Source of the DNA: an uncultured Bacteroidales bacterium
GTDB lineage: Bacteria > Bacteroidota > Bacteroidia > Bacteroidales > P3
DNA length: 64,000 nucleotides
Assembly (NCBI GenBank): GCA_905233895.1
Contig: CAJOFL010000004.1
Location: 1,138-65,137 of the forward strand
Reading direction: 5' to 3'
This document shows, piece by piece, positions 29,092 through 36,791 of the stretch. A program made the translations under genes and the position numbers. A model generated the notes under the pieces. That model searched no databases and had not been told where the DNA came from. It worked only from the letters and a program-made list of their open reading frames with translations. Within the stretch, counting starts at the first letter, position 1, and each line of letters starts with the position of its first letter.

Positions 29092-31081
29092 GGTGGTCTT
29101 CGTAGTACTGGAACATCTTATAGTATAAGTGGTTCCTTTCCATTCCGCGGACGTTGTGCTCGTGGTGTGGGTAGACGAAGTAGTCAACCTGCTTGAAGTT
29201 GTTGATGCAACGTTCGATGAATTCCAGCGAGTGCTGCCAGACGACGGTATTGTCCTCGCAGCCGTGGATAATCAGCAGACGACCTTCGAGGTCTTTGGCT
29301 TTGTTGAGGAGGCAGTTGGCCTCGTAGCCCTCGGGGTTCTCCTGCGGGGTGTCCATGTAGCGTTCGCCGTACATGATTTCATACCACTTCCAGTCGATGA
29401 CAGGGCCACCGGCACAGCCCACCTTGAAGACCTCGGGATGCGCCAGCTTCATGGTGATGGTCATGAAGCCGCCAAAGCTCCAGCCCTCCACGCCCATACG
29501 GTCTTGGTCAACGTATGGCAGGCTCTTGAGGAACTTGACGCCCTCCATCTGGTCGGCCATCTCAATCTCGCCGAGGTGGCGATGCGTGCAACTCTCGAAC
29601 TCGAAGCCGCGGTTATCGGTGCCGCGGTTGTCTACGGTGAAGACCACATAGCCCTGCTGGGCGAGGAACATGAAGTAGAGGTTGCCGCCACCCAGCCAGC
29701 TATCGGTGACAAGCTGCGAATGAGGGCCACCGTAGACATAGACCAGCGTCGGGTATTTCTCGCTGGGCTTCATGTTCGGAGGCGTGATAAGGCGGTAGTA
29801 GAGGTCGGTCTTGCCGTCGGCAGCCTTGATGGTGCCGAGCTTGATGCCAGGCATTGCGTAGTCTTTCAAAGGGTTCTCGGAGACATAGAGCCGATAGGAT
29901 ATCTGCTGGAGCTTCTTCCCATATTTGACTTTGTTCCAATAGGCGGCGGCAGGAACATCAACCGACGAGTAAACGTCCACATAGCAATCGCCGTTTTCGT
30001 TCAGCACCACTGAGTGTGTGCCTTTGCCATCCGTCAGGAGGGTCATCTTCCCGTCTTTCAGGTTCACGCGGTAGGCGTCGCGGCCGGCGAGGTTACCCTT
30101 GTTGGCGTAGATGAAGATGTTCTCACCTTTCTTGTCGAACTGGATGAAGCCCTCCACCTCGTACTCGCCCTTGGTTACCTGCTTTACGAGAGTGCCGTCA
30201 AGGTTGTATAGATAGAGGTGCTTGTAGCCGTCACGCATAGAATACCACAAGAATTGATTACCCTTGGGGGTGAAAATCATGGGCTCGCAGGGCTCCACAT
30301 AGCGTGGGTTGGTCTCCTCGAAGAGCACCTTCACGAAGTCGCCCGTGGCCGCGTCGTACTGTTCGAGCCACATGTGGTTCTGCTCGCGGTTCACCTTGGC
30401 AATGAAGACATACTGCTCGTCGGGGCTCCAGGCAATGTTGGTCAGGTACATCTCGCGCTCATGCACTGTGGTATCACGGGCGGTATTGAGATACACAAGT
30501 TTCTCGTCCGCGCAGTCCCACACGCCGACGGTCACCTCGTGGCTCTTCATGCCGGCCATGGGGTACTTGATGTTGCGCACCTCGGCCTCGCGGGCCTTGG
30601 TGTTAACGATGGGATAGTCTACCACCATGCTTTGGTCCATACGGTAGAAGGCCAGCCTTGAGGCCTTGGGCGACCAGAAAAGGCCGCCGTTGATACCGAA
30701 CTCGTTGCGGTGCACACTCTCGCCAAGGACGATATTGTAGCCGTCACCACGCTCCACCAGCTTACCATCCACATAGAGGTTGCCCTCCTTCAGTTCGACG
30801 CGCTCCTCCAGTTTGGGGTCGTGGTTCTTGGGCTTGCGCCAGTCCTGCTGCTCGTCGGTGAGTTTGAACTCCTTCTTGCCGTCGAAGCCATAGTAGCCTT
30901 TGTCCTCGCCGCTCTTGTAGTAGGTTACGGTCTTACCGTCGGGCGCGAAGATGAAACTCATCATCTCACGTTGCGGATAAAGGCTGCGGTCCATCAGCTG
31001 GTTCCACTGCAGGAGTTTCTCCTGCGAAAAAGCGGTGCCCGCAATCAGCAGCACCGCCAAAGTAATAAGTATTTTTTTCAT
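29084..31081 (-). CDS. S9-family dipeptidyl peptidase IV-like serine peptidase
   Basis: A 665-residue protein with a signal peptide (1-19, AFSQ). An N-terminal beta-propeller of the DPP IV type (about 40-430, with the Glu loop HRNEFGI) covers a C-terminal alpha/beta hydrolase. The nucleophile Ser is in GWSFGGF around residue 533, the Asp in CEDNTVVWQ and the His in PHHEHNVRG. It should cut X-Pro or X-Ala dipeptides from peptides in the periplasm or at the surface, feeding peptide catabolism. It starts 1 bp after the stop of the glycosyltransferase gene, so they share a transcript. Confidence 0.94.
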   Translation of the reverse strand: MKKILITLAVLLIAGTAFSQEKLLQWNQLMDRSLYPQREMMSFIFAPDGKTVTYYKSGEDKGYYGFDGKKEFKLTDEQQDWRKPKNHDPKLEERVELKEGNLYVDGKLVERGDGYNIVLGESVHRNEFGINGGLFWSPKASRLAFYRMDQSMVVDYPIVNTKAREAEVRNIKYPMAGMKSHEVTVGVWDCADEKLVYLNTARDTTVHEREMYLTNIAWSPDEQYVFIAKVNREQNHMWLEQYDAATGDFVKVLFEETNPRYVEPCEPMIFTPKGNQFLWYSMRDGYKHLYLYNLDGTLVKQVTKGEYEVEGFIQFDKKGENIFIYANKGNLAGRDAYRVNLKDGKMTLLTDGKGTHSVVLNENGDCYVDVYSSVDVPAAAYWNKVKYGKKLQQISYRLYVSENPLKDYAMPGIKLGTIKAADGKTDLYYRLITPPNMKPSEKYPTLVYVYGGPHSQLVTDSWLGGGNLYFMFLAQQGYVVFTVDNRGTDNRGFEFESCTHRHLGEIEMADQMEGVKFLKSLPYVDQDRMGVEGWSFGGFMTITMKLAHPEVFKVGCAGGPVIDWKWYEIMYGERYMDTPQENPEGYEANCLLNKAKDLEGRLLIIHGCEDNTVVWQHSLEFIERCINNFKQVDYFVYPHHEHNVRGMERNHLYYKMFQYYEDHLK

Positions 31082-31082
31082 A

Positions 31083-31808
31083 TCAATAGTTCTTCCAATT
31101 TCTAAACTTAAGGTTGAAGACGCCGAAGAAGGCTTCCTTGAAAATCTTCATGCTCATCTTGGAGGTTCCTAATACACGGTCGGTGAAGATGATGGGTACC
31201 TCGTAGACCTTGAAGCCCAAGCGTGTGGCGGTATACTTCATCTCAATCTGGAAGGCGTAACCTACGAACTTCACTTTGTCGAATTTGATTTTATCCAACA
31301 CTCGGTGACTCCAGCATACGAAGCCGGCGGTGGCATCGCATACATTCATGCCAGTGACGAATTTTACATATTTTGAGGCGAAGTAGCTCATCATCAGGCG
31401 CCCCATTGGCCAATTGACTACGGAAATCTTTCCTCCCACATAGCGGCTTCCGACCACCACGTCTCCTTTGCCCGTCGAACATGCGTCGTAGAGCCTGACG
31501 AGGTCGTCGGGGTTGTGACTGAAGTCGGCATCCATCTCGATCATGTACTCGTAGCCGTTCGCGTTGCCCCACTGCATACCGGCGAGGTAGGCGGTGCCGA
31601 GTCCGAGCTTGCCTTTGCGCTCGAGGATATGTAGGCGGTTGGGGAACTCCTGCATAAGGCGCTTTACTATATCGGCGGTACCGTCGGGTGAATTGTCCTC
31701 GACGATAAGCATATCGAACTCCTTGGGGAGAGAAAAAACCTTGCGGATGATGGCCTCGATGTTTTCCTTTTCGTTGTAGGTCGGTGTAATAACAAGAGTG
31801 TCGGACAT
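31083..31808 (-). CDS. Dolichol-phosphate-mannose-synthase-like glycosyltransferase (GT2)
   Basis: A 241-residue protein from the ATG at 31808 (MSDTLVITPTYNE). The promoter box at 31833-31840 lies downstream of the alternative upstream start, which rules that start out. GT-A fold marks: TPTYNE, VEDNSPDGT, the metal-binding EMDADFSHNP and the later VVGSRYVGG. It lacks the C-terminal membrane helices of Dpm1 fusions, so it is probably a peripheral enzyme moving a sugar from a nucleotide donor to a polyprenyl phosphate, which may feed protein or surface glycosylation. Cotranscribed with the S9 peptidase gene. Confidence 0.92.
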   Translation of the reverse strand: MSDTLVITPTYNEKENIEAIIRKVFSLPKEFDMLIVEDNSPDGTADIVKRLMQEFPNRLHILERKGKLGLGTAYLAGMQWGNANGYEYMIEMDADFSHNPDDLVRLYDACSTGKGDVVVGSRYVGGKISVVNWPMGRLMMSYFASKYVKFVTGMNVCDATAGFVCWSHRVLDKIKFDKVKFVGYAFQIEMKYTATRLGFKVYEVPIIFTDRVLGTSKMSMKIFKEAFFGVFNLKFRNWKNY

Positions 31809-31832
31809 AATATGATGATATTTATTGCGGTG

Positions 31833-31840
31833 CAAAAATA
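31833..31840 (-). promoter_or_regulatory. Promoter -7 box of the GT2-S9 peptidase operon
   Basis: TATTTTTG on the minus strand fits TAnnTTTG, 25 bp upstream of the ATG at 31808 and directly after the panC terminator. Confidence 0.7.
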
Positions 31841-31842
31841 CG

Positions 31843-31870
31843 AAAAAAAACCGACACTTGGCCGGTTTTT
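31843..31870 (-). terminator. Intrinsic terminator after panC
   Basis: On the minus strand AAAAACCG pairs with CGGTTTTT around a 9-nt loop, followed by further T residues. It separates the panC transcript from the GT2 operon. Confidence 0.75.
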
Positions 31871-31901
31871 ATAAAAAATATTTTTATTTTCTGCGGTGAG
31901 G

Positions 31902-32807
31902 CTAGAATTTCACTATGTCGATCAGGCGTACACCATCGAGCCAGACGGCGATGCAGCCCACAGCACCGAGCTCGCCGGCTTCCTCCCAGTCGGCAATCGG
32001 CTGTAGGGTGAGCGCATCGACAATCTCGAAATATTCGGGTTCGAAACGCAAGCCGTTGGGTTGGGGATTGACCTCGTGGAACGAAGCCAAAGTGTCGAGC
32101 ACCCATTCCTTCACGTCGTCGACCTCCTCGAATTCGGCCATTTCGGCTGCCTGCTCGAGAGTGGAGTTGATTATCGGGGCGATAGAGCGGGCTTCGGGCG
32201 AGAGGCGCATATTGCGGCTGCTGAGGGCCAATCCGTCATCGGCACGGACGATGGGGCAGGGAACAAGCTCGATGGGATATTTAATCTGTTCGAGCAGCGA
32301 GCGGATGACGGCAATCTGCTGGTAGTCTTTCTCGCCGAAGTAGGCTCGGGTGGGTTGTGCAAGGTCGAACAGGCGGCGCACTACAACGGCTACACCGCTG
32401 AAATGCCCCGGACGACGCGGTCCTTCCATGACCTCTTCCACGGAACCGAAATGATACACCTCCTTGGGTTCTCCATCGGGATACATCTCGTCAACCGTCG
32501 GGGTGAAGGCTAGAAGCTCCGATGCGCGGAACCCGCCCTTGGCCAGTAAGTCGGCGATGAGACGCAGGTCGTTGTCAATAGTACGTGGGTATTTTTCGAG
32601 GTCTTCCTTATTGTTGAACTGGATGGGGTTTACGAAGAGACTTACGACGACGAAGTCGTTTTCCTTCACTGCGCGTTCGATAAGCGAAAGGTGGCCCTCG
32701 TGGAGGGCGCCCATAGTTGGCACGAGACCTATTTCCAAGCCTTTCCCTTTGGCTTCCTTGACTGCCGCCTGAAGTTCGGCGGCCTTTTGTATCTGTTTCA
32801 TGTTCAT
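31902..32807 (-). CDS. panC: Pantothenate synthetase
   Basis: Joins pantoate and beta-alanine using ATP, the last step of pantothenate synthesis. A 301-residue protein. PTMGALHEGHLSLI (about 30-43) is the HIGH-type nucleotide site, followed by FVNPIQFN, FGEKDYQQ and the KMSK-like SSRNMRLSP. Two ATG codons (32807 and 32801) are possible starts. It lies 9 bp after the YciO-like gene and is followed by a terminator. The C-terminal part is slightly longer than in enterobacteria. Confidence 0.96.
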   Translation of the reverse strand: MNMKQIQKAAELQAAVKEAKGKGLEIGLVPTMGALHEGHLSLIERAVKENDFVVVSLFVNPIQFNNKEDLEKYPRTIDNDLRLIADLLAKGGFRASELLAFTPTVDEMYPDGEPKEVYHFGSVEEVMEGPRRPGHFSGVAVVVRRLFDLAQPTRAYFGEKDYQQIAVIRSLLEQIKYPIELVPCPIVRADDGLALSSRNMRLSPEARSIAPIINSTLEQAAEMAEFEEVDDVKEWVLDTLASFHEVNPQPNGLRFEPEYFEIVDALTLQPIADWEEAGELGAVGCIAVWLDGVRLIDIVKF

Positions 32808-32816
32808 AAATGTGTT

Positions 32817-33434
32817 TTACAAGTCCAAATATCCTTTACCTTGGCGGACAATCTCAATGCCGTCGGAACAGTCGACCACCGTGGATGGTTCGGCATCGGC
32901 CATACCGCCATCGACCACTATCTCAACCCTCGAACCGAAACGTTCGTGGATAAGCTCTGGGTCAGTATAGTTCTCCACTTCGTCGTCGCCGTCGAGTGGG
33001 CGTACCGAGGTGCAGATGAGTGGCGAGCCGGTCTCTTCGATTATGGCGCGTGTGATGTCGTTGTCTGGTACGCGTATACCGATAGTGTGGTTGGCGTTCT
33101 GGAAGTTGCGAGGTACAGTTCCAGCGGCTTCCATGATGAAAGTGAAGGGGCCGGGGAGGTACTGTTTGAGAAGTGCAAAGGTGTCGCGGTCTATGGAACG
33201 ATAGTACTCCGATGCCTGACTGAGTGAGGCGCAGAGCATCGAGTATCGGGCCTGCTTAAGACGGAATCCTTTGAGTTGGGCAATCTGCTCGGCGGCTTTC
33301 TTGTGCTCCATCGAGCAGCAAAAGGCGTAAAGTGTGTCGGTGGGCAAGATGGTTACACCTCCGTTACGCAACAGGTCAGCCACCCGCCTGACTTCACGGG
33401 GGTTAGGGTTGCCGTTGTAGAGCTTGGTTATCAT
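32817..33434 (-). CDS. YciO/Sua5/YrdC-family protein (possible threonylcarbamoyl-AMP synthase)
   Basis: A 205-residue protein from the ATG at 33434; earlier codons overlap the promoter. It has the RNA-binding YrdC fold: PTDTLYAFCC, LPGPFTFIMEA, IGIRVPDN and VDGGMADAEPSTVVD. The SVRPLDGDDE segment in place of the TSAN-SG of Sua5 places it nearer to YciO, whose activity in making the t6A precursor is weaker or different. Another TsaC/Sua5 gene may exist elsewhere in the genome. In operon with panC (9-bp gap). Confidence 0.88.
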   Translation of the reverse strand: MITKLYNGNPNPREVRRVADLLRNGGVTILPTDTLYAFCCSMEHKKAAEQIAQLKGFRLKQARYSMLCASLSQASEYYRSIDRDTFALLKQYLPGPFTFIMEAAGTVPRNFQNANHTIGIRVPDNDITRAIIEETGSPLICTSVRPLDGDDEVENYTDPELIHERFGSRVEIVVDGGMADAEPSTVVDCSDGIEIVRQGKGYLDL

Positions 33435-33458
33435 GGTTGCACTCCAATTTTGAAGATG

Positions 33459-33490
33459 CAAAAATACTACATTTGTGCGACATGGCAAAA
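33459..33490 (-). promoter_or_regulatory. Promoter of the YciO-like/panC operon
   Basis: On the minus strand TATTTTTG (33466-33459) with TTTTG 19 bp upstream (33490-33486). Its -33 region shares AATTTTGCCATGTCG with the dnaX promoter. It fixes the gene start at 33434. Confidence 0.8.
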
Positions 33491-33566
33491 TTTTTTTTCA
33501 CCACATTGGCGTAAAAAAATATACCATATACAATAAAACGTGTATAGCAGTCGTTATTAAACTACT

Positions 33567-34799
33567 ATGAAGACTAAAATACTCGCCTTTATGATGCTTC
33601 TTCTGCTGGTTCCCAGTGTTGAAGCACAGAAGATTAAGTTCAGTCGATATTTCACCGGCGGCACCCTCCGAATCGACTGTATGCGTGAGGGTGATGCTCG
33701 GGGAGATACAATCTGGGTAAGCCGTTGGCTCGACCGCTCGGCCTATTGGCATGGTTCTCGTACCACGATGCTCGACCCGTTTGACAATGGTGATTACCGT
33801 GTGGTTATGCGTGACGCCAAGACTGGCCGCGAAATCTATTCGCGCTGTTACAGCAACCTTTTCCGTGAGTATTGCGGTACGCCACAGGGTAAGAAGGAAC
33901 GCGCCCAATTCGAGGAGACCCACCTCCTGCCAATGCCCAAGGCGGCGGTACAGATAGCCTTACAGCGACGTGGCAGCGACCAGCAGTTTGTGGATCAAAC
34001 TGTTGTGGCTTTCGACCCTGATGGTGCCGACCTCGGCTATAACTATCATATCGGTGAGACGCGTGACTTGGAAATACACGGCACTACTGACCGCAAGGTT
34101 GACGTGGTTATTGTGGCACAGGGCTATGAAGGCGAGACACAGCAGAAACTCAATATCGACTACTACCGTATGAAGGAAGTCCTCTTCTCGCAGGAACCTT
34201 TCAAGAGCCACCGTGAAGATTTCAATGTCTACGGCGTGAAGGCCGACGTTGGCGTCAAATACAACACCTTCGGCATTGATCGCTACCTTATGACCTTCGA
34301 TGTGTGGAAGTTGCATGACCGCCTCGGCACTACCCCTTGCGACTACATCATTGTGATGGTCAACGACGAGACCTACGGTGGCGGCGCAATATATAATTTC
34401 TATGCTGTCACTTCGATGCACCGTATGGCCGAATATGTGCTGCCTCACGAGTTCGGTCATCACTTTGGTGGTCTGGCTGACGAGTATGTAGACGAGGACT
34501 TAAGTTATTCCGGCCTTTATCTCCACGGATACGAACCGCATGAGCCCAATATCACTACACTCAAGGACTTCGATCGCAAGTGGAAATCTAAGTTGCCCAC
34601 CGGTATCAAAGTGCCTACGCCCGACAACAACGACGTGCCCAAGTCGGAGTGCGGACCTCTGGGTGTTTATGAGGGTGCAGGCTACAGTGCCAAGGGTGTT
34701 TACCGCCCCACGATGCACTGCATGATGCGTGACTATGCTCCCTTCTGCCCTGTTTGCAGCCATCGTCTTGAGGAAATCTTCAGTATCTACAGCAGATGA
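33567..34799 (+). CDS. M64-family metallopeptidase (IgA-peptidase-like)
   Basis: A 410-residue exported zinc peptidase: signal peptide (1-20, SVEAQ), an N-terminal beta domain (about 22-150) and a catalytic domain with HEFGHHFGGLADEY (His294, Glu295, His298). This is the M64 motif, in which an Asp or Glu downstream gives the third ligand. The M64 type member cuts human IgA, but most Bacteroidetes members have unknown targets. No T9SS tail is seen, so it may stay in the periplasm or be a lipid-free secreted protein. Its stop overlaps the next start (ATGA). Confidence 0.9.
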   Translation: MKTKILAFMMLLLLVPSVEAQKIKFSRYFTGGTLRIDCMREGDARGDTIWVSRWLDRSAYWHGSRTTMLDPFDNGDYRVVMRDAKTGREIYSRCYSNLFREYCGTPQGKKERAQFEETHLLPMPKAAVQIALQRRGSDQQFVDQTVVAFDPDGADLGYNYHIGETRDLEIHGTTDRKVDVVIVAQGYEGETQQKLNIDYYRMKEVLFSQEPFKSHREDFNVYGVKADVGVKYNTFGIDRYLMTFDVWKLHDRLGTTPCDYIIVMVNDETYGGGAIYNFYAVTSMHRMAEYVLPHEFGHHFGGLADEYVDEDLSYSGLYLHGYEPHEPNITTLKDFDRKWKSKLPTGIKVPTPDNNDVPKSECGPLGVYEGAGYSAKGVYRPTMHCMMRDYAPFCPVCSHRLEEIFSIYSR

Positions 34800-36196
34800 T
34801 GAAGATTGTGGAAAGTGGAAATCGAAAAATGAAAAGAGTGAAGGTGAGGGCATTGATGGCGCTTCTCCTCTTCCCTCTTTCTTTTTTGTTTTTTTCGCTT
34901 GGTTCTTGCACCCACGACGGATATATCGACGAGAACGAGGCAATTCTTGCCTTTTCTGTAGATACACTCAGTTTCGATACGGTATTCACTTCAATGGCTA
35001 CGCCGACGCATATCGTAGTGGTCTACAACCGTAGTGGACACGACGTGCTCCTTTCGCAGGTGACCCTCGAGGGAGGCCGTGCCAGCCGCTTCCGCCTCAA
35101 TGTTGACGGCGACACATCGATGGTGGCCCGCAATGTTGAGATTATGGCTGGCGACAGCATTTTCATCTTTGTGGCGGCCAATATCAACCCCAATGACCAG
35201 ACTGCACCATTTGTGGTCGAGGATGCAATCCGCTTCTCCAATGGGCAGCGGCTACCCCTTTCGGCTTGGGGCCGCAATGCTGTCTACCACCGTCCTACCG
35301 ACACACTTCATTATGCCGACGGTACCTATCCACTTGATGCCTTTGGAAATCCCTATGCCTACAGCGTTATTGACTGTGCCAACTGGCGGCATGACCTGCC
35401 TCATGTCATCATAGGCTATGCCGTGGTTGACTCGCGCAATTCGCTCAGCCTTACCGCTGGCGACGAACTCTATTTCTATAATGACGCAGTCCTCTGGGTC
35501 TATGATAGTGCCACGCTTGACGTTCACGGTACCGCCGAACAGCCAGTGCTCTTCACATCTGTGCGTACCGACGGGTGGTATTCGTTTCTTGCAGGCCAGT
35601 GGGGGCATGTGTGGCTTTCGGCAGGCTCGACGGACAATGTTATCGACCATGCCGTCATTGAGAAAGGATGCTTCGGTCTGGTGGTCGACACCAATGTCGG
35701 TACCAACCCGACTCTGACCATCAGCAATACCGAGTTGCGCCACATGTCGTACACCGGTATACAGGCCCAGGGGGCACGCATAGTTGGGAACAACCTGCTT
35801 GTCTACCAGTGCGGATTGGCCGACCTTTGGCTACGTGCTGGTGGCGATTATAGTTTCACCTCTAGCACTTTCGCTGGCTATTGGCGCTACGGCAACCGGC
35901 AGAACCCTACCGTGGTTGTTCAGAATTTCTATTATGCCGTAGGCAATGTCATCATTCCGCGTGACATCATCCGTGCCGACTTTACAGACTGTATCATCTG
36001 GGGCACCTATCCCGACACGGAACTGCTGGAGCAGCAGGTGGAGGAAGCTGCCTATAACAGCCGCTTTGTCCATAGTTTGGTGAAGGGCGGCGAGTGGAGT
36101 GCCGACCCACTGTTTGTTGACCCGGATAAGAACGATTATCACTTGCAGGATGGGTCTCCCGCAATCGGAATAGGTTATCAATTCGAAACAGAATAG
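34796..36196 (+). CDS. Lipoprotein with right-handed beta-helix
   Basis: A protein of up to 466 residues. A lipobox (SLGSC) follows a hydrophobic signal; the ATG at 34829 would give a more usual signal peptide than the ATGA-coupled start at 34796. An N-terminal beta-sandwich-like domain (about 40-190) is followed by beta-helix coils (HVWLSAGSTDNVIDHAVIEK, TLTISNTELRHM, NNLLVYQCGLADLWL), as in polysaccharide-binding or surface proteins. It ends with a repeat-like YHLQDGSPAIGIG turn common at the end of such helices. Translationally coupled to the M64 peptidase, so possibly its partner at the membrane; ruvA follows after 2 bp. Confidence 0.75.
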   Translation: MMKIVESGNRKMKRVKVRALMALLLFPLSFLFFSLGSCTHDGYIDENEAILAFSVDTLSFDTVFTSMATPTHIVVVYNRSGHDVLLSQVTLEGGRASRFRLNVDGDTSMVARNVEIMAGDSIFIFVAANINPNDQTAPFVVEDAIRFSNGQRLPLSAWGRNAVYHRPTDTLHYADGTYPLDAFGNPYAYSVIDCANWRHDLPHVIIGYAVVDSRNSLSLTAGDELYFYNDAVLWVYDSATLDVHGTAEQPVLFTSVRTDGWYSFLAGQWGHVWLSAGSTDNVIDHAVIEKGCFGLVVDTNVGTNPTLTISNTELRHMSYTGIQAQGARIVGNNLLVYQCGLADLWLRAGGDYSFTSSTFAGYWRYGNRQNPTVVVQNFYYAVGNVIIPRDIIRADFTDCIIWGTYPDTELLEQQVEEAAYNSRFVHSLVKGGEWSADPLFVDPDKNDYHLQDGSPAIGIGYQFETE

Positions 36197-36198
36197 TT

Positions 36199-36789
36199 AT
36201 GTACGAATACTTTCAGGGCCGTTTGGCCAGTCTTGAACCCACACAGGCCGTCGTCGACTGTGGCGGTGTGGGCTATCTTTTGGAAATAACGCTTAATACC
36301 TATGAGGCTCTGCGCAGCGCACCGGCCGACAGCGTAAAACTCTACGCCCATCATGTGGTGCGTGAGGATGCGCAGCAGCTTTTCGGCTTCTATGACATGG
36401 CCGAGCGCGAGATGTTCCGCATCCTCGTGAGCGTCAACGGTGTGGGCAACCAGACGGCTCGGGTGATGCTCTCGTCGCTGACTGTCGACGAACTTCGCGC
36501 TGCCATTCAGACTCAGGATGTCAAGAAGGTGCAGCGAGTGAAGGGTATCGGTGCCAAGACTGCCCAACGCATAGTGTTGGAACTGGCCGACAAGGTGGGT
36601 GCCGCCGGTGTCGTTATGCCCGGTGTCAAGGGCAACCCTGCCCGAGACGAGGCTATCACCGCCCTCCAGATGCTGGGCTTTGCCAAACAGGCAGTGGAGA
36701 AACTGCTCACCAGTCAGGAGTGGAACAATGCCGACGGTACTCCAATGACCGTAGAAGAGATAATCAAAGAAGGTTTGAAACGTCTTTAG
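36199..36789 (+). CDS. ruvA: Holliday junction branch-migration protein RuvA
   Basis: DNA-binding subunit of RuvAB. A 196-residue protein: OB-fold domain I (MYEYFQGRLASLEP), helix-hairpin-helix domain II (VNGVGNQTARVMLSSL and VKGIGAKTAQRIVLEL) and the small C-terminal RuvB-contacting domain (EAITALQMLGFAKQAVEKLL). Two bases separate it from the lipoprotein stop and two from the C25 protease start. In many Bacteroidetes ruvA lies next to sprA; here a protease gene sits between them. Confidence 0.97.
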   Translation: MYEYFQGRLASLEPTQAVVDCGGVGYLLEITLNTYEALRSAPADSVKLYAHHVVREDAQQLFGFYDMAEREMFRILVSVNGVGNQTARVMLSSLTVDELRAAIQTQDVKKVQRVKGIGAKTAQRIVLELADKVGAAGVVMPGVKGNPARDEAITALQMLGFAKQAVEKLLTSQEWNNADGTPMTVEEIIKEGLKRL

Positions 36790-36791
36790 CC

